Source of the DNA: Mallotus nudiflorus
Lineage: Eukaryota; Streptophyta; Magnoliopsida; Malpighiales; Euphorbiaceae
Direction: 5' to 3'
Length of the DNA stretch: 64,000 nt
NCBI GenBank assembly: GCA_947683625.1
Contig: CANTUR010000039.1
Span: 3,038,001-3,102,000, forward strand
Shown here piece after piece: positions 1 to 9,833 of the stretch; the first letter of the stretch is position 1; each line of letters begins with the position of its first letter. The notes under the pieces are model-generated. The model was not told the origin of the DNA, made no database searches, and saw nothing but the letters and a program-made list of their open reading frames with translations. Position numbers and translations under genes: made by a program.

Positions 1-172
1 GTGAGCCCGCAACGGCCTAAACGAGATCATCACCCTCTAGCTTGTGAGCCCAAAGCATACTTTCAGGAGGAGACCTGGGGACCCGCCTAGCCCTAACACC
101 TGCCCTCCGATTCAGGACCCCCTCTCCTAAGTACCAAGCTCAATACCTAGGGCCATAAAAAAGTGCCCTCTT

Positions 173-1224
173 CTAGGCCAAAGGCCTAGAGCGAGTCATC
201 TCAATGATCCAAGTGTCCTCGGACCCCCACAAGTCGCTCCGGATCTGTAAAAAGAAAGAAAAGATGTCAATATGTAAGTAAATCAAATGTGAACAATGTA
301 CTGATAAGAAGGTTTGTGCTTTATAGGTACCGCATCCTGTGTCAGAGAGTTCAAGTGCTGTCTGTGGATATGAACTCGTGCAAGGTGCCTCTTCATGACG
401 CGGCTAGCGCCCCACCTATCGAGGGCCGGGAAATGGTCTCCCACTCGAGTAACTCCTACAAGCAACTCTAACTCTAAAGCCCAGACTTGAAAAATGAAAC
501 AGGAAAAGTTGAGAAGGCTGATGTAAGTAATGGGGGTCAGAACAAGACGAGGAAAAAGGGGGTCGTGACATATCATAACAGCATGCCAAAAGCTGCAAAA
601 CCTCCTGGCCCCTCGGACCATCTCATCCATGCTCCGATATAGGTATGCCAAGGTGCAGCTACCCCAGTCGAATGTGGGAACCTGATCAAGATCTCGAAGG
701 GCTGGTAGGAACATCAGATCGATGGAGCTGGCGGTGTCAGCAAAGAGGATGGTACCAAGCAAGTAGAGCAAAAAGGCCCTCACCACCTGGTCAATCTCAA
801 GGGGAGAGACCATCGCTGCGGCCCGATCCCGAGTATAGTAGCTCCTGATCGAATCCAATTTAAGGGTATGAGTCCCCTTCATGTCAGGAGTCATCCCCAT
901 AAGTCGCTCGATATATACGGCCTTATCTAGAGATAGCTGATGTAGACTCGCATCTAAAGGAACGGGATCCCCGGCATAGGCAATCCCCGTGATGGCAGCA
1001 AATGACACCGGGTCTAGAGTAAGCTCACCGAATGGGAGGTGGAAGGTATGGGTCATGTCAAACCACCTCTCTATTAGGGTATGCAGTGGTTGGTAATCTG
1101 TACGCCCCTACTTGGATGGAAGTGAAAGTACAAAGTCCTCAAACCCCGTCTCCTGAATTCGATCCCTCTACTCATCAGTCAAGTCACTATAGAAGACCCA
1201 GGTTCCATGAAAATTCCCAGCACC
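173..1224 (-). pseudogene. Antisense plant mobile domain (PMD)-type frame, decayed
   Basis: Reading the minus strand from about 1224, a frame runs through ERWFDMTHTFHLPFGELTLD and on to a VWALE-type segment, the order seen in plant mobile domain (aminotransferase-like, MAIL-related) proteins. Two TAG stops interrupt it upstream of the first methionine at 1056 (at 1108-1110 and 1167-1169), so the N-terminus is broken. The middle looks split by an intron: after VRGARR the frame leaves the family pattern and returns at VWALE, where CAAG precedes TCTGG. Further on, a pyrimidine tract and TACAG at 245-249 precede a last short exon (173-244) that stops at 173-175. It runs opposite to the host retroelement. 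PMD genes are known to be captured by transposons. No catalytic role is claimed. Confidence 0.65.
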
Positions 1225-1350
1225 CTTGAATGTCTGGGCGTCATGCTACAAACAATAAATAAATAGGGAAGTGAAATTTATGCATGTTATGGTTTCAGAA
1301 AAGGGAACTCGGAATGAATGCACTCTTGGACTGCACGACTTGCCCTGTTG

Positions 1351-1516
1351 ATGAAGCGATTGCCTCATTGGAGAGGCGATCGCCTCATTGGAGAGGCGAT
1401 CGGCTCTGTGAAAGGGCGATAAGTTATCGCCTCTTTGCTTAAGTTGATCGTCTCATCGATGAGGCGATCGCCTCATTAATGAAATAATCGCCTCTACGAT
1501 GAGGCAATCACCTCTG
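1351..1516. repeat. Palindromic GAGGCGATCGCCTC module cluster
   Basis: About eight complete or partial copies of a short palindrome with consensus ATGAGGCGATCGCCTCAT follow one another every 20-30 bases. The best copies are at 1371-1387 and 1461-1475; others differ by single changes such as GATTGCC or AATCACC. The cluster lies just upstream of the antisense PMD frame. The same module recurs inside the 3' LTR of this element at 3083-3133, 3808-3887 and 3955-4019. Confidence 0.85.
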
Positions 1517-2070
1517 TATGGCGGGACGGGTACAGTTCCCAATTTTTGGCGATCAAAATATGGATTTCTCATCATCTTAGTGAATTAATGCCATAAGTTG
1601 GTAATTATATTTGATTAATCACTGACCCAACATAATTTTGCAGGAAATTATAAAGTACTAACCTCTCCGAAAGCAGATGAGCAAATATGGGACCCCGGGT
1701 CTGCCAGAAGAGGAATCGAGTCTCCATGGGTCAATCCTAAGCTCCTAGAAGTGCTAACAGGAGGCGGGATGTGATCCCACTTAGGTACAGGGGGTGTTCT
1801 CTCATCCTCCATTGATTGTAAAAGGGGGAAAGTGCAAGGAATACAAGAAGTGTAAGGAGAAGAAGATAGAGGAAAATGAGAAGTGGCAAAAGGATGAAAA
1901 AGAAGAGTAAGGACAAAAAAAGTTTTTATAGCAAGCAAGAGCATAGGGTTTTCCCAAAAAAAAGATAATGATGATTGGAAATTAGTTCTGCATACCAGGG
2001 AGACGAAATTCAAAGTATGAATCTTCGAGATAACGTTGCGAAAAAAGAGGGTCAGGAAAACCCACATCGC

Positions 2071-2333
2071 AAAGACAGGGCTGTTCGAGTTTGAATCCCC
2101 AAAGCTCAATGAAAGGGTTGTTCGGGTTTGAATCCTCGAAGCTCAAAGACAGAGCCATTCGGGTTTGAATCCCCGAAGCTCAGGGAAAGAGTTATTCGGA
2201 TTTGAATCCCCGAAGCTCAAAGACAGAGCTGTTCGGGTTTGAATCCCCGAAGCTCAAGGAAAGGGTTATTCGGGTTTGAATCCCCGAAGCTCAAAGACAG
2301 GGCTGTTCGGGTTTGAATCCCTGAAGCTCAGAG
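2071..2333. repeat. 37-bp tandem repeat with 74-bp higher-order period, hairpin-forming
   Basis: Seven units start with TTCGGG-like hexamers at 2084, 2121, 2158, 2195, 2232, 2269 and 2306, a steady 37-bp period; a related but diverged unit begins at 2348. Each unit contains TTCGGG, about eight bases, then CCCGAA, so each can fold into a 6-bp stem. Two spacer types alternate after the stem (CTCAAAGACAG and CTCAGGGAAAG types), giving a 74-bp higher-order unit. The array lies in the region between pol and 3' LTR, where Tat-type elements often hold tandem repeats. Confidence 0.9.
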
Positions 2334-2373
2334 GATCGAGATGACTATTCGGGTAGTATCCCCGAAGTCGGAA

Positions 2374-2705
2374 GCGAAGGACAACTAGGTCAGGAAAACC
2401 CGAAAGTCTATGTTCCCGGAGGAATGAGGATCGAATAAGAAAAATCCGAAAACCACATCCCCAATGGTGATCGGGCCAAGAAAACCCAAGAATCAAGTTA
2501 CAGTATTGTGAGGATCGGGCCATGAAAACCCGAGAATCATATTTCAGGCGATTAATGGTTGGGCCAGGAAAACCCATGAGTCTATGTCCCCAGTAAAACA
2601 GTAATCGGGCCAGGAAAACCCAAGGTTAATAGTCTTTGAATACTTTTATCAAATATTAATGAGTGGCTGATTGGGCTAGGAAAACCCGAGGATCACAGTC
2701 ACATT
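2374..2705. repeat. Diverged ~55-65-bp repeats with ATCGGGCCAGGAAAACCCGA motif
   Basis: A second repeat family directly follows the 37-bp array. Copies of the motif GGGCCAGGAAAACCC, with changes, are near 2389, 2483, 2517, 2563, 2607 and 2674; an isolated GTCAGGAAAACCC is already at 2051. In the best copies TCGGG and CCCGA flank a loop of about nine bases, and outer GAT/ATC can extend the stem. Copies are more diverged than those of the 37-bp array, so this part is probably older. Confidence 0.75.
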
Positions 2706-2724
2706 TCAGAATTGAAGAATTTAT

Positions 2725-2745
2725 CTCTCGGGTGAGACCCGAGAG
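2725..2745. other. Perfect 8-bp stem-loop before the polypurine tract
   Basis: CTCTCGGG (2725-2732) and CCCGAGAG (2738-2745) are exact reverse complements around a five-base loop, TGAGA. It is the last and best-preserved of the CGGG/CCCG stems in this 3' region and lies about 95 bases before the polypurine tract. A role in RNA folding is inferred only. Confidence 0.8.
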
Positions 2746-2838
2746 TTAGGTATATTTCTTATCTTATTGTTTATTTATTGTTGTGCATGTGATTTTTTGA
2801 AAAATGGTCATTTCATGCATTTGATTTTTCAAAAAATC

Positions 2839-2848
2839 AGGGGGCAAA
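2839..2848 (+). promoter_or_regulatory. Polypurine tract of the Tat-like element
   Basis: AGGGGGCAAA ends one base before the TG that opens the 3' LTR at 2850. A purine run at this exact place is where plus-strand DNA synthesis starts in LTR retrotransposons, and it fixes the element's orientation. Confidence 0.8.
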
Positions 2849-3082
2849 CTGTAGACACCCGGTTCGATCGGCCCGTGTTAGGGGATGAATTAGGGGTGCT
2901 CGGTTTGACCGGCCTATTGTCAAGCCTAATGATGAGAATGTGATACTTGGACACGAGAATGAAATCTGAATCTCTAAGTGGAAAGTGGACTTGAAAACCT
3001 AGAAGCCCAAAAAACCCCAAACTAAGCCCAGCTATCCAAATTCGGCCTAAGCCCGCTTGGCCCAGCATAGGCTCGGGCCCAG

Positions 3083-3133
3083 GAGGCATCGCCTTAATGT
3101 AATGAGGCGATCGCCTCATCGATGAGGCACCAC
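3083..3133. repeat. GCGATCGC palindromes near the LTR start
   Basis: One perfect TGAGGCGATCGCCTCA (3103-3118) is flanked by partial copies (GAGGCATCGCCTT and GATGAGGCACCACC). The cluster is 233-283 bases from the LTR start, the same offset at which the related minus-strand solo LTR at 56673-58767 carries a different palindrome. Confidence 0.85.
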
Positions 3134-3291
3134 CTTTATGGCAGCCCACTTGCAGCTGCAATCATGACAATCAAGTGGTACGGGCCCCACTCTCCAGACT
3201 TTCTTCTTGTGTGAGGAAAAGACTTTTGGGGAAGGAAAAAAGGCTAGGAGAGCTCATGATGGGCTAAGAGGCTGAGGGGCATGGGAAAGCT

Positions 3292-3455
3292 AAGGGATAA
3301 AAAGAAAAAGAGAGAGAAAGGGAAAAGGGAGGAAGAGGGCAAAAAAAAGAAGGAGCTCAAGGGGGGGGGAAAGAAAAGAAAGCTTTAAAAAGAGAGAGAG
3401 AAGGGGGGAAGAAAGAAAATCTCCTGAAGAAGGGGAGGACAGTTGAAGAGAGGAG
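3292..3455 (+). repeat. Purine-rich tract inside the LTR
   Basis: About 160 bases are almost all A and G, with runs of AAAAGAGAGAG, a nine-G run near 3362-3370 and GAAGGGGGGAAG. It is low-complexity sequence within the 3' LTR; no reading frame on the plus strand looks coding. Such tracts can adopt triplex structures, but nothing here demonstrates that. Confidence 0.7.
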
Positions 3456-3807
3456 GTCCACTTTCCTATAAGAGAAGAAGGAAGAAACTTGTGTCAAGGA
3501 GATATACCACATCATAGCAAGGATCTCAATCAAAGCAACTCTAGGGTCTCTCATTTTGGTATAAAATCTGCACTTTAAACTTGACATGTTCATCATTTTG
3601 TATGTTCTTGCTTGTGTGTAACTGAGTCTTTAGCATATTTTAGGTTTATCTCCAATGGGTTTAGCTTGATATCTCACTTTATTATTGGGTCTTTGAATAC
3701 CTTTGCATGTAGTCGCAGTATGATGGGTGTAGAGTGTGTATATGTATGTTTTGATTACTTAGAGTAGAAGTCTGCACGTCTTGAGAGTCAAAGCTAGTCT
3801 GGTGGTC

Positions 3808-4019
3808 AGGCGACGCCTCTTCACAGAGGCGTCACCTCATCGCATTGAGATGATTGCCTCATCAATGAGGCGATCGCCCCATTGACAGGTTTTTAGGAAA
3901 CTTATCTTTTATGGGCATGCTACCAGTTTTTGTCTCGAAATTGTAAGAGCCCTGTTGATGAGGCGTCGCCTCATCAATAAGGCGATCGCCTCTTCAATGA
4001 AGCGACCGCCTCATTGACA
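3808..4019. repeat. Second and third GCGATCGC palindrome clusters in the LTR
   Basis: Modules at 3808-3887 and 3955-4019 include variants GGCGACGCCTC, AGGCGTCGCCTCA and GGCGATCGCCTC, each followed by CATTGACAG or CATCAAT spacers. Both end with the same CATTGACAG word, so they are probably duplicated blocks of about 65-80 bases. The core varies between CGATCG, CGACG and CGTCG, but the arms stay complementary. Confidence 0.8.
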
Positions 4020-4939
4020 GAGTTAACTTGCTTCATGCTTCTTTTTTTATTAACGTTTGTCATGATGTCCGCTCAGGTATGTCCTCTTTTGACCTTAAAT
4101 ATGTCTGTATGATTGCATGGTGGTGATTATCTTAATTATTTAATGCTTTCTTTAGTTATGATGTGAAAACCTCTTTATAGAACCTCTTTGTAAATATCGT
4201 TACATGTGATTCCACTTTTTTTGTGAAAAGAAGGGCTAACCGTGTGTTATTTACAGGAATTACTTGATAATTTCTGTCATCGAGTAGTCACTTTTGCTAA
4301 TTACCTCTTGCATATTGCTGCATTTATGTTATTTTAATAGTTTATTTTCAGTATATGTTTGGTTTATTTTCTGTATATTATTAGTTTATTTAGTTAAAAA
4401 GCGTTGCAATCCTTAATCCCTTCCCCTTTTAATTTTGAATGTATGGTTGTAAATTATTATTTATTTTATTTACTGCATTTTTTGAGTGTTGGGACTTAAA
4501 GGCATGAAATTGGACTAATGTGCAAACTCAGACTTGATTATAAAATCTGGAAATTATTCGAAGGCAATTTCATTACGTGTGGTAAATGAGGAAATAATTA
4601 AATAATTAAATGGTAATAAAGCGCAAAACACAAACGGAGGCCAACTGCAAGGTTGGGTGAGCATTCAAACGCTCATACCCAGTTTCCGAACCCGATATCT
4701 GATGACGGCTTCTGGGAACCTCCGTGGGATCCAGTTGTTGTACAGTGTATCCCGACTTTTATCCGGGTGGCGACTCCATCTTCGAATAGGCCCAAGACCT
4801 ATATCGTATTTCCTAGTGGGCCTCGAGCCCACACAGTGCCGTGGTTGCCAAACACTTGGGCGCACGCTAAACCCCACTGCCTACATAACAAAATCAACAA
4901 AAGCAACAAAAAATTGTTGTTGTTGATTTTTGTTTATTT

Positions 4940-5370
4940 GTGTTGATTTTTGTTGCTGTTTGTTATTTTTTTTATCATTAATAATAAAATTAAGACCATA
5001 AATATAATTTTTTACTTTTATTAGTATCAATAATAAAAAAATAATTAATTTGATATATTTCATAATTTTTTTATTTTTTTTATTGAAAAAAAAATTGAAT
5101 ACTATGGGTAATTTTTAGTTTAATTTCTAAATTCTAAATAATTATGAGAAAAAATGATTATTGAAGACTAAAGGTAATTTTTAGGTTAATTAGCTTAATT
5201 TTTATATTCTAAATAATAGTAAGTTTTAAAATAAAAAATTATTATTTAAATATAAAATTAAATTATTTAAAATATACAAATTAAATAAATATATACAATA
5301 AATTAAATACATACAATAAACTTCAGGAATAATAAATAACTAAAAAAATTATAGAAAAATAAAAAAAAAG
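4940..5370. repeat. Left copy of an AT-rich direct repeat
   Basis: Starting right after the LTR end, this stretch (TTGTTGTTGATTTTT, then ATTAATAATAAAATTAA, TTTAATTTTTATATTCTAAA, AAATATACAAATTAAATAAA) is repeated in the same order and orientation at about 8290-8770. It is noncoding; several poly-A and poly-T runs differ in length between the copies. Confidence 0.75.
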
Positions 5371-5871
5371 TGGCAAATGCTAAAGATATGTCAAAAGTTT
5401 CAAAATGTACTAAGATGATGCTATAACTGAAAGTAAGAAAACCAAATTTGAAAGAATAAAAAAAGCCCGTTGACTGGGCCATGCCATGCAATTTTCCCAT
5501 AAAATGAGCTCAACTAGTTAAAGTCCACTTGCTAAAGAATGTGCCACATAAACAAAAGCATGTGATACTTATTCTTACATGGTAGCCACCTAGGAACATG
5601 CTTTCTATGCAATGAGATTACATGAAGGACACCATGGCAAGGTGTTATAAGCATGCACTTTTAGTTAGTGGAGAATCTTTACATGAATGAGGTTGCTTAT
5701 TTTATACTCAAAGTGAAAAAGTGGACAATCTCTATGCATGAGGTTGTGTATTTTACACTTAAATTGAAAAAGTAGGTGGACAATCTTTACACGTGTGATG
5801 TAGCTTAAGTTTCACTCAAGTGAGTGAGTGGAGGATCTCTACATATGCAAATTAGTCTCTTCACAGTTAAG

Positions 5872-5903
<32 letters not shown>

Positions 5904-6040
5904 TTTTCGTTCTAAGTGTAGTGAGTGTGTGAGTGAAATACAAGAGTTGTATTTCACACATTAGCCTTTAGTTATCATCCATAGAGTTTGGGATGTGCAA
6001 GAGTTGTTGTGAGCAATGTAATTTATTGGGGGGGGGGGAC
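5371..6040. other. Noncoding spacer with a TTC microsatellite
   Basis: No gene is visible. There are short repeated phrases (GTGGACAATCTTTACA, GGTTGTGTATTTTACACTT near 5690-5800) and a (TTC)n tract at 5872-5905, then a run of nine or ten Gs at 6031-6040. The repeated phrases suggest a decayed LTR or untranslated region, but no ends can be fixed. Confidence 0.5.
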
Positions 6041-6059
6041 CGATTAGAGGGGGGTCAAC

Positions 6060-6300
6060 TGATGTGGAATTGCAGTCTCTTTTGTTAGGGACTTATCCGA
6101 TTTAGGAGATTTTAATTTGCTTCAGAAGGAAGTGAGGGTTTTAGTGTTTTGGAGTCGCCACTGATCCCTCAGAAATGTGGGAAACAATTTCGGAACTTGA
6201 GCAAAAATTGTTCGCTCATTAGAGATTCTGAGTTTGGAAGTAATTTTCTACTTGGCTGCTTCTCATTAGGTAAGACCCGTTATAGGCTCACATCCTTAGT
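6060..6300 (-). repeat. Probable decayed gypsy LTR piece, minus orientation
   Basis: The words TTTTGGAGTCGCCACTGATCC near 6150 and GTAAGACCCGTTATAGGCTCA near 6270 resemble, in reverse orientation, the GTGGCGACTCC wording typical of the long gypsy LTRs at 2850-4885 and 56673-58767. Clear ends and a partner LTR are not visible, so this is a remnant. The stretch to about 7500 is AT-rich and noncoding, with many ATGCAATT-type words. Confidence 0.4.
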
Positions 6301-7554
6301 TTTGGTATAATAATTTATACATGTACATCCACAATAAAGCAAAATAGGAATGAAAAAAGTAGAAAGTATTTACAATTATTACATGGCTTTCCTAGTAAAT
6401 ACATATGAAAGAAAAAACTGCGAGAAAGTAAATCTATTCCTAGATCTAATAAAACACCTACAAAATAGAGGTAAATATAAATATGTGTACTACATCTAGT
6501 CATTCACACAAATAACAAATTTATAGGAAATGATTGCACAATATCATGAAAAAAAAAGCACACAGGAGCATTTAATTATGCATTTTTAGAGAAAATAGGA
6601 TATAATCATGTGAAACAAACAAAACAATAAAAATGATACTTCTAGATGACATAAGAAAATGATAAATATATTAAATCACAAAAATAGTTAAAATTAGAGT
6701 TTTTTTTATCATCATGGGGTCTGTAAATGATATTTCTAACCCAAAAATATGATTTTTATACAATTATGTGAAGTTTATGAATATAGTGCAAATTGCATTT
6801 CAAATTGAAAAGGAAATAATTTGAGATGGATGTTTGAGGTTCAACTCTCATCAACTTTGTACTAAAAAGCTATAATGCTTGCAAAAATAACAGCAATTTT
6901 GAATTCTATGCAATTATTATAACCTCAGTACAGAGTTAATGATGATATGAATTCCATGTAGAATGATGCAATTTTTATGAAAAGATAGATTTTATGCCAA
7001 ATATGTAGAAATGGAGCTTTGTGTGAAGATGACAAAAAAATGTAATTTTGGTACTAAGGATGCAATTGTGAACATAACAATGGCATTGTTATGATAAGAT
7101 CATAAAAATGCAATTAGCATGCAAAAATGATATTTTATAATGGAAAATATTTTTTTTGAGCCAAAAATGGAATCTTTATATGAAAATTGTGACTTTTAAC
7201 ATAAAAATCAAAAACTTTTCACCAAAATTAATTTTTAATTCCAAAATGTAGAATTTATGTTAAAATATATATATTTTTAATAATAAGATGCAAAAAGAAC
7301 TTTCAATATATATATATATATGTTTGTTTAAAACACATTGGGCTTGATTCCAAGTAGGTCATTTGTAATTGTGCATATACACATTGGGCTTAATCTCAAA
7401 TATCTTTTTTTGTAAGATTTTTTACATAAATATACCAAAAATTAAAAATATTTTAAAAATGTTGTTGATCAAAAAAATTTTTAAAACTAACTTTTCTAAT
7501 TTTTTCAAATATAAATAACTCCACTTATCACCCTTATTTTTAGGATTATCCTTT

Positions 7555-7960
7555 TTTTTTTCCAGCATTTTTTTCCTTTTTGCTTTATACTTTTTTTCTC
7601 AACATTTTATTTGTACTTTTTTTTCAACATTTATTTTTGCTTTATATTGTCTTCATCCATTTTTTTCTCAATGTTTTTTATTCAACAATTTTTTCTATTA
7701 TCTTCCTTTTTTTTCTAAACATTTTTTACCAATTTTTATGGTACTATCTTTATTTTTTCTCAACATTTTTTCTAATGTTTTCATTTTTTTTTCTCAATAT
7801 TTTTTAAAATTTTTAAGGCACTATCTTTATTTTATTCTCAATGTTTTCTTTTTTTACTAAATATTTTTTTTTTATTTTTAAGGTATTGTCTTTATTTTTA
7901 TTCTAATTGTTTTTTTTTTTTGCTCAATATTTTTTATCTTAGGACTTTTTTTTTTTCAAA
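7555..7960. repeat. T-rich minisatellite, TTTTTTCTCAACATTT units
   Basis: About ten diverged copies of a T run followed by CTCAACATTT or CTCAATATTT occur at variable spacing. Apparent open frames over it (for example at 7580-7807) are only strings of Phe, Leu and Ile from T runs and are not genes. Confidence 0.75.
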
Positions 7961-8289
7961 TGAATAATATCTTTCAATTGTTGTTAAACTAAGCAATAAA
8001 TATCTTCCAATATTGTAACAACAATATATAAACAAAATTTTCTCATTTTATATTCTTAAAGAATAAGGATCTTATTATTTTATTATTTAATTTTTTCATT
8101 AAAATATCTAACAACTTTTATTTTGGCAAAATTATTTGATGCTTATTGATCATCATATATAACAAGTTTATGATCCTTTTGATGTATTTATAACATCAAC
8201 AAAAAATAAAAACACTTAAAAATAAAAATAATAAACAAATTGAAACAACAAAAAACAATAATTGAAACAACAAAAATCAACAAAATTTT

Positions 8290-8770
8290 ACAATTGTTGT
8301 TTTTTTTTTCAATTGTTTTTTAAATTATTTTTCTAGTATTAATAATAAAATTAAAGCCATAAATAAAGTTTTTACTTTTATTGGTATTAATGATAAAAAT
8401 ATATATAATTTTTCTTACATATTTCATAATTTCTATTGTTTTTTGTTGTTATTTTTTTATTTTTAACAAAAATCAATAATTATGAAAAAAATAATTATGA
8501 AAGTAATTTTTACTTTAATTAGTTTAATTTTTAAGTTCTAAATAATTATGAAAAAATAATTATTGAAGTTTATGAGTAATTTTTAGTTTAATTAGCTTAA
8601 TTTTTATATTCTAAATAATAGTAAGCTTTAAAATAAAAAAAATTGTTATTTACAATAAAATTAAATTATTTAAAATATACAAATTAAATAAATACATACA
8701 ATCAACTAAAATTAAAAATGTCTTTAAAAATAATAAATAGATAAAAATATTATGGAGAAAATTAAAAAAA
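8290..8770. repeat. Right copy of the AT-rich direct repeat
   Basis: Matches 4940-5370 in order and orientation, for example TTAATTTTTATATTCTAAATAATAGTAAG in both, broken here only by small indels. The copies enclose about 2.9 kb. They may be remnants of the termini of one decayed element or a local duplication. Confidence 0.7.
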
Positions 8771-9833
8771 AATTGAAAAATGAAAAAAAAAAAACAGAAA
8801 ATACCAAAAACAAAAATGAAAACACAGAGCCAAATCCAAGCTAAAAATGAAAAGTATAAAAACAAAAGTGAAAGAAGAAAACATACAGACCACCACGTGA
8901 CATTTCCTCCTTTTTTAATTATGTATGTACACATTGGACTTGGCCTAAGCAGTAAAAAATTTATAATTTTCTTCTTCTGTTTTAATTTATTTTTGGCCCA
9001 ACCCTAATTTGGGTCTAACGAAACCCAAACTGATATTACCGAAATCTTTGATATACCTAACCGATCATTTCAATTGAATTTTCGGCTCATTTCTGTATGC
9101 TAAATGCCTTTAAAAAAAATCAATAAAAAAACTACCCCTCCACTGAACCGAGCCGACCGATGCTTGAGTTTTGTTCTAACCAAAATAATGCTCACCTCTA
9201 ATCTTCATCCCTTGACATAGTATAAGAATAATGAAAAAAAAAAAATTGAGTATTCTGGAAAGCATTAAATTTAAGCAAATTAATACATATTAAAGTGAAG
9301 TATAAATAGATAATTTAGTCAAAATTCCCGATAAATTAGATATGCAATTATTGTATCTTATAAACTCAATCGTGAGTTCAAAAAAAGAAAAAAAAAATCC
9401 TCAACTGTGCACGCCGGGTAGCAGTGATACAGGTGGACATTGAATAAATCACATTCAAAATGGAGTAAACATTAGTTTAAATTTCAGAATTAATTAAACC
9501 ATTAGGTCAATACATCATTTCCTTTAGTAATAAAATATTTTTACTTTAGTTTTGACCGTTTAGTAATGAAGCTAATATCTCAAATGAAGTTTCAATCAAA
9601 AGGAGCTGATTTAAAAATGCTAAAGCTTGTTTTGTTGTCGTTAAAGAATCTTTAGTACAAATGCTTGATTCTTTGTTTAGTGTCTTTAATTAAATAGCAG
9701 TACACAAACAGAAAAATTATGCGGGAGATTACAACTACACATCTTTGGAGAAGCATGACATGAAAATTGCCAGGATATACCAAAATTATTATCTACCACC
9801 TCGTCATGATGATGACCAGCAAGTAGAAGGGCA
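8771..9833. other. Noncoding spacer downstream of the OB-fold gene
   Basis: AT-rich sequence with poly-A runs and no recognisable gene. The part near 9000-9170 (AACCCAAACTGATATTACCG, then GAACCGAGCCGACCGATGC) has the look of decayed dispersed repeat DNA. The 3' untranslated region of the gene that ends at 9834 should begin here; no clear polyadenylation site was fixed. Confidence 0.4.

Larger units (their letters stand above)
1..4885 (+). mobile_element. 3' part of a Tat/Retand-like Ty3/gypsy retrotransposon
   Basis: Seen: a polypurine tract (2839-2848) sits directly before a TG...CA LTR at 2850-4885, so this is the 3' end of a plus-strand element whose pol and 5' LTR lie outside the window. 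Between the window edge and the LTR are an antisense PMD-type reading frame (173-1224), palindromic modules and long hairpin-forming repeats. Known: Tat-lineage gypsy elements are long, have extended regions between integrase and 3' LTR, often with tandem repeats, and some carry extra antisense frames. Inferred: the assignment to Tat rests on this architecture and on the LTR wording (GTGGCGACTCC near 4768), because no pol is visible here. Confidence 0.7.
2850..4885 (+). repeat. 3' LTR of the Tat-like element (2036 bp)
   Basis: The LTR starts TGTAGACACCC just after the polypurine tract and ends CTGCCTACA at 4885. Its last part reads, on the reverse strand, like the left end of the solo LTR at 56673 and the fragment at 44762 (TGTAG, then GGGGTTTAGCG and GCAACC), which supports the end point. 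It contains palindromic GCGATCGC modules, a long purine-rich stretch and GGGTGGCGACTCC near 4765. The matching 5' LTR is outside the window, so its age and target duplication cannot be read; the right flank is TAACA. Confidence 0.85.

Noticed and set aside
173..1224. Functional PMD/MAIL gene
   Set aside because: Two in-frame stops in the N-terminal part and location inside a retroelement.
2071..2333. CRISPR-like regular repeats
   Set aside because: Units are tandem without unique spacers and lie in a plant retroelement; this is a minisatellite.
1648..2577. Minus-strand frames over the repeat region
   Set aside because: They read through hairpin repeats and share nothing with known proteins.
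7580..7807. Hydrophobic 75-codon frame
   Set aside because: A by-product of the T-rich minisatellite.
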